Shown: positions 1 through 7,302, numbered from the stretch's first letter. The stretch: 42,764 nt of DNA from Defluviitaleaceae bacterium (GCA_009784685.1 WRBF01000011.1:1-42764); one strand, 5' to 3'. A program made the numbers and translations. The notes: generated by a model not told the origin, from the sequence alone.

Positions 1-89
1 GAATGCACAGATTTTCAGCAGGTTTTGTGTAAATCGAGGCAAAAATTTGCAGAAATACTGAACGTATTTCAAGAATTTTTAATATGCAT

Positions 90-140
90 CGACAAGAAGG
101 TCGGACGCCAAAGGCGGCTTTTGTATAGCAAAAGTGCTGA
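90..140 (-). repeat. Triple-hairpin element, copy E
   Basis: Three adjacent small hairpins in non-coding DNA upstream of aspartase: CGAC/GTCG (90-93/100-103, loop AAGAAG), CGCC/GGCG (106-109/113-116) and CTTTTG/CAAAAG (118-123/129-134), followed by TGCTGAG. Read on the minus strand this has the same order as the four copies at 30.9-32.5 kb: a CTCAGCA flank, an A/T-rich hairpin, a G/C hairpin, then a hairpin with loop CTTCTT. The copy lies within a wider 10-bp inverted repeat (18-27 and 152-161), and a perfect 7-bp hairpin lies just upstream (52-70). No gene is visible in 1-228. Confidence 0.7.
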
Positions 141-228
141 GAAGAGTGGCGCAAAACCTGCAAAAAGATGAGCGTTTCAGATAGTGGGAACACGCCCTAG
201 CTAATAGAAGAAGGAGGACTCTACTCTA

Positions 229-1644
229 ATGGGAAAGAGAAGCACAGACAACGTTAAAACAAGGCAGGAAAAAGATTTTATCGGTGTTAAAGATATACCT
301 GTTGATGCGTATTACGGAATACAAACGGTACGTGCGGCTGAAAACTTTAACATCACAGGGCTTTACATGCATCCCGAAATCATTATAAGTATTGCCAAAA
401 TCAAAAAAGCTGCTGCAATAACAAATGCTGCGGTAGGTACGTTGGACGAAAAACGTACAGGCGCAATTGTTACCGCATGTGATGAAATTATTGCAGGTGA
501 ACTTCATTATGAATTTATCGTTGACCCTATCCAAGGCGGTGCGGGTACATCACTTAACATGAATGCAAATGAAGTCATAGCTAACCGTGCCATTGAGATT
601 CTTGGCGGGGAAAAAGGTGATTATTCTGTTGTTCATCCAAATGACCATGTGAATTGCGGTCAATCAACAAACGATGTGTTTCCATCCTGCGGGCGTATCG
701 CCGCTCTTAACCTTCTTAATAATGCAACTACCGAGCTTGAGCGGTTATGGCATGCATTACATGATAAAGCAAAAGAATTTGATCATGTTATAAAAATGGG
801 ACGTACACAGCTTCAAGATGCGATTCCAATTAGGCTTGGACAAGGTTTTCAAGCTTATGCAACGGCAATCCGCAGGGATATAAACCGCTTTAACCACGCA
901 AAAGAAGAAATGAGCGTTTTAAACCTTGGCGGCACAGCTATCGGGACGGGGCTTAATGCTGATGCGGACTATATCAAAAAAGTTGTTCGTAATCTTGCGA
1001 CGGTTTCCGGTCTTGACTTGGTACAGGCTTTCGATTTAATTGATGCGACTCAAAACTTAGACGGCTATACATTTGTTTCCGGAGTTGTTAAGTCTTGCGC
1101 AGTAACTCTTTCAAAAATGTCAAACGACTTACGGCTTATGTCTTCCGGTCCGAGAACAGGCTTTGGTGAGATCAACCTGCCTGCAAGACAGCATGGTTCT
1201 TCAATTATGCCGGGCAAAGTTAACCCGGTTATTCCCGAGGTTGTAAATCAAGTTGCTTTTAATATTATAGGCAACGATATGACTATCGCAATGGCAACTG
1301 AAGCCGGTCAGCTTGAACTTAACGCTTTTGAACCAATAATCTTCTTTAAGCTGTTCCAATCAATAGATACTTTAACAAACGCAGTGCGGACATTTATTGA
1401 TAACTGTATCGTTGGTATAACTGCTAATGAAGATCATTGCCGCAATCAAGTGGAAAACAGCGTTGGGATTATAACAGCTATTAACCCATATATCGGTTAC
1501 GATAAAGCATCTGACCTTGCAAAAGAGGCAATCCGTTCCGGTGCGCCTATCAGGGAAATAGTGTTAAGAGAAAAAATGCTTTCAGAGCAAGAACTTGAAA
1601 AGATACTTAACCCATATGCAATGACAGATTGGGAATTCTTATAA
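229..1644 (+). CDS. aspA: Aspartate ammonia-lyase (aspartase)
   Basis: A 471-residue member of the fumarase/aspartase superfamily, which deaminates L-aspartate to fumarate and ammonia in the cytoplasm. The superfamily signature GSSIMPGKVNP is present at about residues 323-333. GQSTNDVFP (about 143-151) and GRTQLQDA (about 189-196) are the other substrate-loop motifs. TQLQDA rather than the fumarase form THLQDA favours aspartase. Length fits the family (about 470). The start is set by AGAAGGAGGA about 10 bases upstream of the ATG. A VOC gene follows after 23 bases, so the two may be co-transcribed up to the terminator at 2128-2166. Aspartase versus fumarase is inferred from motifs. Confidence 0.93.
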   Translation: MGKRSTDNVKTRQEKDFIGVKDIPVDAYYGIQTVRAAENFNITGLYMHPEIIISIAKIKKAAAITNAAVGTLDEKRTGAIVTACDEIIAGELHYEFIVDPIQGGAGTSLNMNANEVIANRAIEILGGEKGDYSVVHPNDHVNCGQSTNDVFPSCGRIAALNLLNNATTELERLWHALHDKAKEFDHVIKMGRTQLQDAIPIRLGQGFQAYATAIRRDINRFNHAKEEMSVLNLGGTAIGTGLNADADYIKKVVRNLATVSGLDLVQAFDLIDATQNLDGYTFVSGVVKSCAVTLSKMSNDLRLMSSGPRTGFGEINLPARQHGSSIMPGKVNPVIPEVVNQVAFNIIGNDMTIAMATEAGQLELNAFEPIIFFKLFQSIDTLTNAVRTFIDNCIVGITANEDHCRNQVENSVGIITAINPYIGYDKASDLAKEAIRSGAPIREIVLREKMLSEQELEKILNPYAMTDWEFL

Positions 1645-1667
1645 GAATAACTTTAGGAGGGAACATT

Positions 1668-2090
1668 ATGAAAATAAGACCATATTTAACATTTGACGGT
1701 CAATGTAATGAAGCTATTGAACTGTATAAAAGAGCGTTTAACACAGACACTTTAGAGTGTATGTTATTCGGTCAAATGCCGCCGATTCCCGGGTTTGAAG
1801 TGCCGGAAGAATATAAAGTCAGAGTTTTGCAAGCAACAATGAAATTTGGAGACGATTTTATCCGCCTGTCTGACTGCGGTTATGCGCCGGGATTCAAACT
1901 TAATGAGCAAGAATCTGAGAGAATCTCACTTGCTGTTGAAACCGGTGTTGATGAGATAAAACATGCATTCAATATTTTATCAGAAGAGGGGCATGTTGGA
2001 ATACCTCTTGAGGAAACATTTTACAGCCCTTGTGCAGGGGTTGTGTTTGATAAATTTGGAGTAATGTGGAACCTAGTGGCAAATAAGTAA
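1668..2090 (+). CDS. PhnB-like VOC/glyoxalase-fold protein
   Basis: A 140-residue protein of the vicinal oxygen chelate fold, PhnB-like (3-demethylubiquinone methyltransferase-like) group. It opens with the family's typical start (IRPYLTFDGQCNEAIELYK) and ends with DKFGVMWNLV. The frame is open further upstream, but AGGAGGGAA just before ATG 1668 decides the start. The substrate is unknown; proteins of this group are often annotated only by fold. It is weakly similar in layout to the second VOC gene at 31.1 kb. It follows aspA closely and shares its terminator. Confidence 0.85.
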   Translation: MKIRPYLTFDGQCNEAIELYKRAFNTDTLECMLFGQMPPIPGFEVPEEYKVRVLQATMKFGDDFIRLSDCGYAPGFKLNEQESERISLAVETGVDEIKHAFNILSEEGHVGIPLEETFYSPCAGVVFDKFGVMWNLVANK

Positions 2091-2127
2091 AGTGATTACC
2101 AAGAATTGACTTACTACATAAAAACGC

Positions 2128-2166
2128 AAAAAAGCCACGGATTTTTTGAAAACACGTGGCTTTTTT
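2128..2166. terminator. Bidirectional intrinsic terminator
   Basis: A perfect 12-bp stem AAAAAAGCCACG / CGTGGCTTTTTT with a 15-base loop. It has a U-run in either direction, so it can end both the plus-strand aspA-VOC unit and the minus-strand ZIP transporter gene. Confidence 0.85.
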
Positions 2167-2182
2167 TATTTCATCAGCTTGA

Positions 2183-2962
2183 TTAAATTTGTGTAAATAA
2201 CATCCCTGTAATAATTCCGATTAGTGCAAAAATTGCAGGAACTTTATCTTTGGTCGTAACAACAGATTGCGGTAAAATTTCAGCAAATACAACATATAGC
2301 ATAGCACCGCCTGCTGCTGAAAATGAAAGAGCAAGCGCCGTATAAGAAATTCCGCCTATTAAAACTCCCAGTAACGCACCTATAACCGTTGTTGAACCTG
2401 TTAAGAACGCCAGTAGCACAGTCTTTGTTTTGGAAAGGCCTCCGGAAATAAGCGGAGCTGAAATTGCCATCCCCTCAGGAATATTGTGAAGACCGATCAT
2501 AATTGCAAGAGTCAAGCCAAGGGCAGCATCATGATATCCCGCAGCTCCCATTGCTAGCCCTTCGGGGATATTATGTAATGCGATAGCAAAAATCATTATT
2601 AATCCCGAACGTAACATGCCGCTTTTGTTTGATAACATCCCGTCTGAATGAAAAAATTCGGCGTATGATTCATGAAATCCTGATTTACCTTTAGATGCGG
2701 CGGATATTTTGTCTATAATGTTGTGTAAAATTAGCACCATTGCAACGCCCAAAAGTAAGCCTATAACAGTGGTCCATATATTAGAATACTCAATTGATTC
2801 AGGGATCAATTCAAGGAATACAATGCTTGCCATAACTCCGCCGGCAAAAGATAAAAATATGCTTACCATTTTGTCTGTTCGGCTTCCAAAAGCAGCGGTT
2901 ATTAAGCCACCAAGTCCCATGCCTACTACGCCTGCCAAAAGGCTCATAATAATAATGTTCAT
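2183..2962 (-). CDS. ZIP-family divalent metal transporter
   Basis: A 259-residue polytopic membrane protein of the ZIP family (GufA/ZupT-like), which moves Zn, Fe or Mn into the cytoplasm. The two diagnostic metal-binding helices are present: HNIPEG at 130-135 and HNIPEG at 159-164. About eight hydrophobic segments can be counted, with a short histidine-containing loop (FHESYAEFFHSD, about 96-107) between the third and fourth. AAGGAG eight bases before ATG 2962 sets the start. It is transcribed divergently from a DtxR-type repressor. Its promoter (TTGACT-17-TAACAT) carries an inverted repeat over the -10 region, so metal-dependent repression is likely. The metal is not decided by sequence; the regulator type suggests Mn or Fe. 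Confidence 0.9.
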   Translation of the reverse strand: MNIIIMSLLAGVVGMGLGGLITAAFGSRTDKMVSIFLSFAGGVMASIVFLELIPESIEYSNIWTTVIGLLLGVAMVLILHNIIDKISAASKGKSGFHESYAEFFHSDGMLSNKSGMLRSGLIMIFAIALHNIPEGLAMGAAGYHDAALGLTLAIMIGLHNIPEGMAISAPLISGGLSKTKTVLLAFLTGSTTVIGALLGVLIGGISYTALALSFSAAGGAMLYVVFAEILPQSVVTTKDKVPAIFALIGIITGMLFTQI

Positions 2963-3010
2963 TTTGTGTGCTCCTTCGTTAGTTATAAATTTTGTAGTCC
3001 AACAATTCAG

Positions 3011-3026
3011 GTTAGCTTGCTCTAAC
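3011..3026. promoter_or_regulatory. DtxR-type operator 1, GTTAG-N6-CTAAC
   Basis: A perfect inverted repeat GTTAG-CTTGCT-CTAAC in the ZIP leader, about 50 bases upstream of the ZIP start codon. Its centre is 25 bp from operator 2. It resembles DtxR/IdeR family boxes (TTAGGTTAGCCTAACC type). Confidence 0.65.
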
Positions 3027-3033
3027 TAGGACT

Positions 3034-3062
3034 ATGTTAGCATAGACTAACTCTTGAGTCAA
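3034..3062 (-). promoter_or_regulatory. ZIP gene promoter with operator 2 inside
   Basis: On the minus strand TTGACT, a 17-base spacer, then TAACAT. A perfect GTTAG-CATAGA-CTAAC repeat occupies 3036-3051, covering most of the -10 and part of the spacer. A repressor bound here would block RNA polymerase. Confidence 0.65.
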
Positions 3063-3144
3063 TAGCAAATTTGGTATAAATACAAAAACTTCGTTTATTT
3101 AAATAATACCCGCTTGTGGAATAAATTATCAATTCATTTTTTTC

Positions 3145-3173
3145 TTGAAATTGTGCTCAGCTTGTGCTAAAGT
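3145..3173 (+). promoter_or_regulatory. Promoter of DtxR-type regulator
   Basis: TTGAAA (3145-3150), a 17-base spacer ending in TGTGC, then TAAAGT (3168-3173). Spacing is ideal. A third operator-like repeat lies about 20 bases downstream. Confidence 0.6.
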
Positions 3174-3192
3174 AAATACAACATTAATACAG

Positions 3193-3208
3193 GTTAGTGC
3201 TGTATAAC
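3193..3208. promoter_or_regulatory. DtxR-type operator 3, GTTAG-N6-ATAAC
   Basis: GTTAG-TGCTGT-ATAAC, one mismatch from the two repeats before the ZIP gene. It sits just downstream of the regulator's predicted transcription start and before its Shine-Dalgarno, which suggests autorepression. Confidence 0.55.
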
Positions 3209-3227
3209 TTTGAGGGGGGTAGTACGC

Positions 3228-3626
3228 TTGAATAAAACGCCGGAATCAGTAGAAAACTATTTAGAAACTATTTTAATGCTTAGCCATAACGGATTGCCTG
3301 TTCGCTCTGTTGATATTGCAAAGGAGTTGGAATATTCAAAGCCAAGCGTTAGTGTCGCAATGAAAAACTTACGCTCAAGCGGGTATATCGTAATGGACAC
3401 AAATGGTTACATAACTTTAACCGAAAGCGGGCGGGAAATAGCACAAAAAATATATGACCGTCACATGTTAATTTCTGATTGGCTTATATTTCTTGGCGTT
3501 GATAAAGAAACGGCTGTTAACGATGCTTGTAAAATGGAACATGGAATGAGCGAAGAAAGTTACATAGCGATTCAAAAGCATATTGAAGAATGGAAGCGGA
3601 GTGTTTATAGAAACTCATGGGACTAA
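3228..3626 (+). CDS. DtxR/MntR-family metal-dependent repressor
   Basis: A 132-residue regulator: N-terminal winged helix (about 1-60, with DIAKELEYSKPSVSVAMKNL as the recognition region) and a metal-binding dimerisation domain (ACKMEHGMSE, the equivalent of ACRWEHVMS in DtxR). It lacks the C-terminal SH3-like domain of full DtxR, as MntR does. GAGGGGGGT eight bases upstream points to a TTG start at 3228; the frame is open to 3210. The metal-ligand Asp of MntR near the N terminus is Asn here (ESVENYLE versus SMEDYIE), so metal preference may differ. Divergence from the ZIP gene and the shared operators suggest it represses that transporter and itself. Confidence 0.87.
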   Translation: MNKTPESVENYLETILMLSHNGLPVRSVDIAKELEYSKPSVSVAMKNLRSSGYIVMDTNGYITLTESGREIAQKIYDRHMLISDWLIFLGVDKETAVNDACKMEHGMSEESYIAIQKHIEEWKRSVYRNSWD

Positions 3627-3645
3627 AAATCAGGAGGGACTTATC

Positions 3646-3948
3646 ATGTCAAATGCAGTTTTTTATTGCGCCTATAAACTTAAAAAAGGAGCTTCCGTAC
3701 CAGATTTCTTGAATGCAGCGGAAGCTCTTAATAACGAGTATATCTCAAAACAAAAAGGATATATTTCGTGGAAACAGCTTGTTGATGGTGATACTTGGGC
3801 GGATTTTGCAACTTTTGAAACGATGGAAGATGTTAAAAAGTTTGAAGCGGATTCAGGTAATTCTGGTGAACTTGCTAAGAACTTTTATTCATTTATCAAC
3901 TTGAACAACTGCAAACAGCATTATTTTACTGTTGAAAGAAGTTATTAA
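3646..3948 (+). CDS. Small dimeric alpha/beta-barrel-like protein
   Basis: A 100-residue soluble protein with the layout of antibiotic-biosynthesis-monooxygenase-like (dimeric alpha+beta barrel) proteins: a first beta strand (NAVFYCAYKLKKG), a helix (PDFLNAAEALNNEYISKQKGY), then ISWKQLVDGDTWADFATFETMEDVKKF. AGGAGGGA before ATG 3646 sets the start; the open frame begins earlier, overlapping the regulator. It lies 19 bases after the DtxR-type gene and 22 before an AraC-type gene, so it may be co-transcribed with one or both. No catalytic residues can be named; function unknown. Confidence 0.7.
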   Translation: MSNAVFYCAYKLKKGASVPDFLNAAEALNNEYISKQKGYISWKQLVDGDTWADFATFETMEDVKKFEADSGNSGELAKNFYSFINLNNCKQHYFTVERSY

Positions 3949-3970
3949 TTGATTTTGAGGGGGTAGAAGT

Positions 3971-4804
3971 GTGATTTCTAAAAAAGACATACACATGTTT
4001 AGGGAAAGTCGCCGCATACTGCTCAAATCAAATGAGTATATATGTTTAAGCCCCCACTCCAATTTAAGAGAATACATTTCAAACTACAACATAACATTTC
4101 CCACGAAAGCTATTATGCCAACCGGATTCACAATTATGCCAAGCGGCTGCGGCTCGCTTACTGTTTCAAGTGATGGCAAAAATTTATTTGTTGATTTGGA
4201 TGGTCCTACTATGAAGCCGTATATTGTTGGCAGTCAGGCTGATCAGCCTGAAATGATAGTAGATATTGAATTTAAACCGGCGGGGCTTTATGCATTGATA
4301 GGTATAAATCAAAGCGAACTGACTGACGAAAAAATTTCTTTTGAAACAGTGAACCCCGTATTAAGCAAATTGATATCCAATGCAGTTGAAAAAGCGGACA
4401 GTGTTCTCGAGCTTGTAACTAGCCTTGATATATTGCTGTTTAAGAGCATGTATACGATTTATCATCCGCAGTTAAAGCTGATATTTCAAAATATTTTTGA
4501 TTGTGCCGGGAACGTTTCAATCAAAAGCCTATCAGAGGAATCACATTACAGTGAACGTCAATTGAATAGGCTCTTCAAGGAGCATGTTGGTGTAAGTGGT
4601 AAGTCGTTTTCAAGGCTGATTAGAATTTATAACACCTTTCGTTTGCTTAAAAAGTCTAAAAATAGTTTAACTTTTATTTCTGATGTAACTGGATATCATG
4701 ATTTGTCGCATTTTATCCGTGATTTTAGATTGGTATGTGGTATAACACCACAAGATTATCGTAATAATATGTCCGATTTTTACATAAATTCTACGAAATT
4801 TTAG
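3971..4804 (+). CDS. AraC-family transcriptional regulator
   Basis: A 277-residue regulator with a GTG start preceded by GAGGGGG. The N-terminal part (about 20-150) resembles the cupin-like DUF6597 sensor domain seen in many AraC proteins (YICLSPHSNLREYISNYNI, followed by TGFTIMPSGCGSLTV). The C-terminal part (about 165-270) is a double helix-turn-helix: SIKSLSEESHYSERQLNRLF and LTFISDVTGYHDLSHFIRDF, then the typical GITPQDYR. The small alpha/beta-barrel gene just upstream could be a partner or a target; the ligand is unknown. Confidence 0.85.
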   Translation: MISKKDIHMFRESRRILLKSNEYICLSPHSNLREYISNYNITFPTKAIMPTGFTIMPSGCGSLTVSSDGKNLFVDLDGPTMKPYIVGSQADQPEMIVDIEFKPAGLYALIGINQSELTDEKISFETVNPVLSKLISNAVEKADSVLELVTSLDILLFKSMYTIYHPQLKLIFQNIFDCAGNVSIKSLSEESHYSERQLNRLFKEHVGVSGKSFSRLIRIYNTFRLLKKSKNSLTFISDVTGYHDLSHFIRDFRLVCGITPQDYRNNMSDFYINSTKF

Positions 4805-4828
4805 GGTAATATGAGTATTATAATTCAA

Positions 4829-4875
4829 TACCCTTGCAATACAATGAACGTGTTGTACATTGTATTGCAAGGGTA
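4829..4875. repeat. Long perfect hairpin, TACCCTTGCA family copy 1
   Basis: An 18-bp perfect inverted repeat (4829-4846 and 4858-4875; ends TACCCTTGCA / TGCAAGGGTA) with an 11-base loop. No U-tract follows, so a plain terminator is not certain. The right half recurs at 28649-28672 with 23 of 24 bases identical, and a looser relative lies at 35560-35599. Confidence 0.75.
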
Positions 4876-4906
4876 AGCAAGTCTAAAAAAATTAGGAGAG
4901 ATAAAA

Positions 4907-5320
4907 ATGGATAAAAAACTATTTGAAAAGGCAAATCAATTTTTTAAAACTCGTGAGAATGCGAGCTTCAGCGTGATAGATGAAAAAGGATACCCTTCTT
5001 CTTCTGCTATTTGGTTGATAGGTAATGAGGATATTTCTGAAATTTATTTTTCAACATTTGTAGATTCAAATAAATATAACCGCCTCAAAAAATGCAATAA
5101 AGCAAGCATATGCAGTTATTCTGAGTTCAACAACCTGACTCTTGTTGGAGAAGCAGAGGTTTTAACCGATCAAAAATCAAAAAGTGAACATTGGCAAGAA
5201 CCGTTTATACACATATATCCAAAAGGTGAAACTGATCCAACTTATTGTATAATCAAATTCACAACTAAAAGGGTGTCTATGCATATTGATCATGAAGGTG
5301 CAGAGTTTGTTATAGAGTAG
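4907..5320 (+). CDS. Pyridoxamine 5'-phosphate oxidase-like flavoprotein
   Basis: A 137-residue split-barrel protein of the general-stress-protein-26 / PNPOx-like group, probably binding FMN or F420-like cofactors. Typical features are the N-terminal ENASFSVIDEKGYPSSSAIWLI strand pair, IYFSTFVDSNKYNRLKKCNKASICSY, and a late EHWQEPFIHIYPKGETDPTYCIIKF. AGGAGAG sits seven bases before the ATG. A paralogue with the same layout is at 29.6 kb. A terminator follows at 5402-5428. Substrate unknown. Confidence 0.82.
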   Translation: MDKKLFEKANQFFKTRENASFSVIDEKGYPSSSAIWLIGNEDISEIYFSTFVDSNKYNRLKKCNKASICSYSEFNNLTLVGEAEVLTDQKSKSEHWQEPFIHIYPKGETDPTYCIIKFTTKRVSMHIDHEGAEFVIE

Positions 5321-5401
5321 ATTTTTTATTTCTTGATCAATCATTCCCAAAAATAGTGATATAATAGGAATTTTTATCATAACAAATCTTAACTATTTTG
5401 T

Positions 5402-5428
5402 AAAAGCCATGTTTTAAGCATGGCTTTT
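5402..5428 (+). terminator. Intrinsic terminator
   Basis: AAAAGCCATG / CATGGCTTTT, a perfect 10-bp stem with a 7-base loop and T-rich 3' side. It lies 80 bases after the PNPOx-like gene and directly before a long palindromic repeat. Confidence 0.8.
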
Positions 5429-5439
5429 ATTTTGTTATA

Positions 5440-5603
5440 TATACTCGTATCCCCTCAAAACAGTAACAAAAACTTGTATTTTTTCCGCTATTCGTCGTCA
5501 AAAGAACCTTACCGTACCTTCGGGTACGCTAAGAACCTTTTTCCTAGTCTAGCGAAAAAAATTCTGCGTTTTTCTGCTACTGTTTTGAGAGGATACGAGT
5601 ATA
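5440..5603. repeat. Long-palindrome repeat (MITE-like), copy 1
   Basis: A 164-bp element that is an imperfect palindrome along its whole length. Its ends are TATACTCGTATCC / GGATACGAGTATA, followed inside by CTCAAAACAGTA / TACTGTTTTGAG. The centre is CGTACC-TTCG-GGTACG, a UUCG-type loop. Interior asymmetric motifs are CGTCGTC on the left arm and TTTCCTAG and TTCTGCG on the right. An inverted copy at 42642-42764 differs at one position over the 123 bases visible. No transposase is encoded; reading frames through it are shadows. Confidence 0.88.
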
Positions 5604-5614
5604 GTTTGTGAACC

Positions 5615-6055
5615 TCAAAAACTTGTGAATTTTTGATATCTTAATCTATCCAATAACTTTTTAATATTCATTATTGTTTCGGGGTTAAAAAAATGTTCAA
5701 TTTTTTCAACCTGTTCTAATTCATTCTGTGAATTATTGATATAGCATAAAAGTTTGTGGATAGTGTCATGCCTAAATATCAAATATCTTCCAAGTTCATT
5801 GCCCTCATCTGTAAGCTTTATGTAACCATACCGTTCAGACGAAACCAGGTTATGTTTTTTAAGGTTAGCTACCATTTTTGTAGCAGAGGACGGCTTAACA
5901 TTTAAGCTAACGGCAAGTGTACTAATCCTTACGGGTTCACCGCTTGAATGAATTCTATAAATCATTTCCAAGTAATCTTCCATAGATGCTGTGATTACAT
6001 TATCTTCCATCATGGCGTATCCTTTAAGTGTGTAATATTTTGTGTTCTCCGGCAT
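5615..6055 (-). CDS. mntR: MntR-like manganese-responsive repressor
   Basis: A 146-residue DtxR-family protein. The stretch TASMEDYLEMIYRI closely follows the N terminus of Bacillus MntR (TPSMEDYIEQIYML) and keeps the D and E metal ligands. The recognition helix region is VKPSSATKMVANLKKHNLV, and the C-terminal domain has RHDTIHKLL and VEKIEHFF in place of the MntR histidine/glutamate ligands. TGGAGG seven bases upstream of ATG 6055 supports the longer start, giving about 20 extra residues before the MntR homology. It is divergent from an MntP-type exporter, so it probably controls it. The 3' end abuts the palindromic repeat. Confidence 0.86.
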   Translation of the reverse strand: MPENTKYYTLKGYAMMEDNVITASMEDYLEMIYRIHSSGEPVRISTLAVSLNVKPSSATKMVANLKKHNLVSSERYGYIKLTDEGNELGRYLIFRHDTIHKLLCYINNSQNELEQVEKIEHFFNPETIMNIKKLLDRLRYQKFTSF

Positions 6056-6141
6056 AGTTTGCCTCCATTCTAGGGCGTGTCATCAATAGTTTCAATGCTC
6101 ATACAAATACAAACGTAACACTTCAAGGTAAATTGCCATAC

Positions 6142-6176
6142 ATTAGCTTAGGGAAAAAATCTTTCCTTAAACTAAT
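6142..6176 (+). promoter_or_regulatory. Inverted repeat in the mntP leader
   Basis: Two 15-base arms, ATTAGCTTAGGGAAA and TTTCCTTAAACTAAT, matching at 13 of 15 positions around a 5-base spacer. They lie directly upstream of the mntP Shine-Dalgarno (TAGGAGG). This could be an operator for the MntR-like protein or an attenuator hairpin (a T-rich run follows). I see no yybP-ykoY Mn riboswitch consensus. Confidence 0.5.
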
Positions 6177-6199
6177 TTTATTATTAGGAGGCTGTAAAT

Positions 6200-6766
6200 A
6201 TGTTTATGTCAGTTTTATCAGGGCTTGTTGTGTCGGTAGATGCTTTTTTTATCGGGCTTTCGTTGGGCTTGCAAAAGAAGTGCAAGTTTTTATATCTTGC
6301 TGTAATAAATGCATTTCTATTTGGACTTTGCATACTCGGCTTTTTTGTAGCAGGGCAGATTTATGAATTGATACCGTTTGAACCTGACTATATTGTAGGG
6401 TTTGCGTTCATCACTCTCGGGCTTTGGACAATTTTTCATTATTTCATAGCTGAGCATATTAGACGCCGTAAAGGGTCTACGGATGAAGTAAATATCTCAA
6501 TTAAAACAATTATCATTGTAGGGATCGTAATGAGCATTGAGGCAATGTTGATAACAATGGGGCTTACACTCCTTTTTATCCCTGATTCAACTTTAATTAT
6601 CCCTATTATTGTTGCGCTTGCACATTTTATATATTCTACATTGTCATTCCATTTGGCAAGAACCAGACATGTGAAACGAATCCCGGCTGCTTTAAGCCAC
6701 GTTGTCTCTGGGATTGCCCTGATTACGTATGGTATGATGGCACTTTTTGTGGAGATTGGAATATAA
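6200..6766 (+). CDS. mntP: MntP-family manganese efflux pump
   Basis: A 188-residue membrane protein with six hydrophobic segments in two repeated halves: LVVSVDAFFIGLSLGL (about 9-24) and GIVMSIEAMLITMGLT (about 109-124). Each half carries the acidic residue typical of MntP (VSVDAF and MSIEAM). A charged cytosolic loop (EHIRRRKGSTDE) separates them. AGGAGG eight bases before the ATG. It is divergent from the MntR-like gene and ends at a strong terminator. Mn export is inferred from family and neighbour. Confidence 0.85.
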   Translation: MFMSVLSGLVVSVDAFFIGLSLGLQKKCKFLYLAVINAFLFGLCILGFFVAGQIYELIPFEPDYIVGFAFITLGLWTIFHYFIAEHIRRRKGSTDEVNISIKTIIIVGIVMSIEAMLITMGLTLLFIPDSTLIIPIIVALAHFIYSTLSFHLARTRHVKRIPAALSHVVSGIALITYGMMALFVEIGI

Positions 6767-6772
6767 TTCTTC

Positions 6773-6827
6773 ATTGCGGCAATCTCCTGAAAAATATTTT
6801 TCAAGAGGCTTCGCCGCAATTTTTTTG
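6773..6827 (+). terminator. Intrinsic terminator of mntP
   Basis: Outer stem ATTGCGGC / GCCGCAAT, inner palindrome CTCCTGAAAAAT / ATTTTTCAAGAG, then seven T. It starts seven bases after the mntP stop codon. A small minus-strand frame ends exactly on its far side. Confidence 0.85.
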
Positions 6828-6935
6828 CTATTTGTCGAGTTTTTTGAATCTTTTGCTTTCCTTTGTGTGTTCTTTACAACAAACAACAGAACCTCGTTCT
6901 CGCGGTTCGCTGGGGTCAAAGTCATTGAAATACAT
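6828..6935 (-). CDS. Possible 35-residue small protein
   Basis: A short frame starting at ATG 6935 with AGAGGAGA nine bases upstream and ending at TAG beside the mntP terminator, convergent with mntP. The product is charged (starts MYFNDFDPSEPRERG, then VVCC, then a Lys-rich tail ending FKKLDK) and has one CC pair but no signal peptide or membrane segment. A weak promoter (TTGAGT-17-TTATGT) lies about 60 bases upstream on the same strand. I do not recognise the family. Ribosome-site quality and position are the only support. Confidence 0.35.
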   Translation of the reverse strand: MYFNDFDPSEPRERGSVVCCKEHTKESKRFKKLDK

Positions 6936-7273
6936 ATTTTCACATCTCCTCTAATTCAGTTACATCTCGAAAACATCCATATGGTTTTGTCGTAGTAAGA
7001 CATAAACGACGAAACGGCAACTACTCAACTATAAATTCACTACGAAACTTCATACAAAAATAATAACGCATAAAGAGATGTCGTTTCAATAAACACTATA
7101 TCTTATCTCATGTTGAAAGTCTATAATTATTTTTGTTCGCACGTTGTTAAAATCAGTGTCATTATCGGCGAGAATACTAATGCTCCATGACCATTTTATC
7201 ATAATGATTTTGGCAATTAACCTATTTAACGGCTATTTTCTAACAAGCGAATAGTCGTTTTCTAATCTTAAAT
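6936..7273. other. Gene-free spacer upstream of selB
   Basis: No convincing reading frame on either strand apart from the small frame that starts at 6935. It contains an imperfect inverted repeat AACGGCTATT / AATAGTCGTT (7228-7237 and 7250-7259; 9 of 10 match) shortly before the selB promoter. I found no tRNA-Sec or other RNA gene here. Confidence 0.5.
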
Positions 7274-7302
7274 TTGCAGAAATCACATGCAAATGTTATA
7301 AT
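7274..7302 (+). promoter_or_regulatory. selB promoter
   Basis: TTGCAG (7274-7279), a 17-base spacer, TATAAT (7297-7302). Transcription would begin near 7309, placing the palindromic element at 7326-7457 inside the selB 5' leader. Confidence 0.65.

Noticed and set aside
5420-5611. Open frame through the 164-bp palindrome
   Set aside because: It lies almost entirely within the repeat, has no ribosome site and no recognisable protein.
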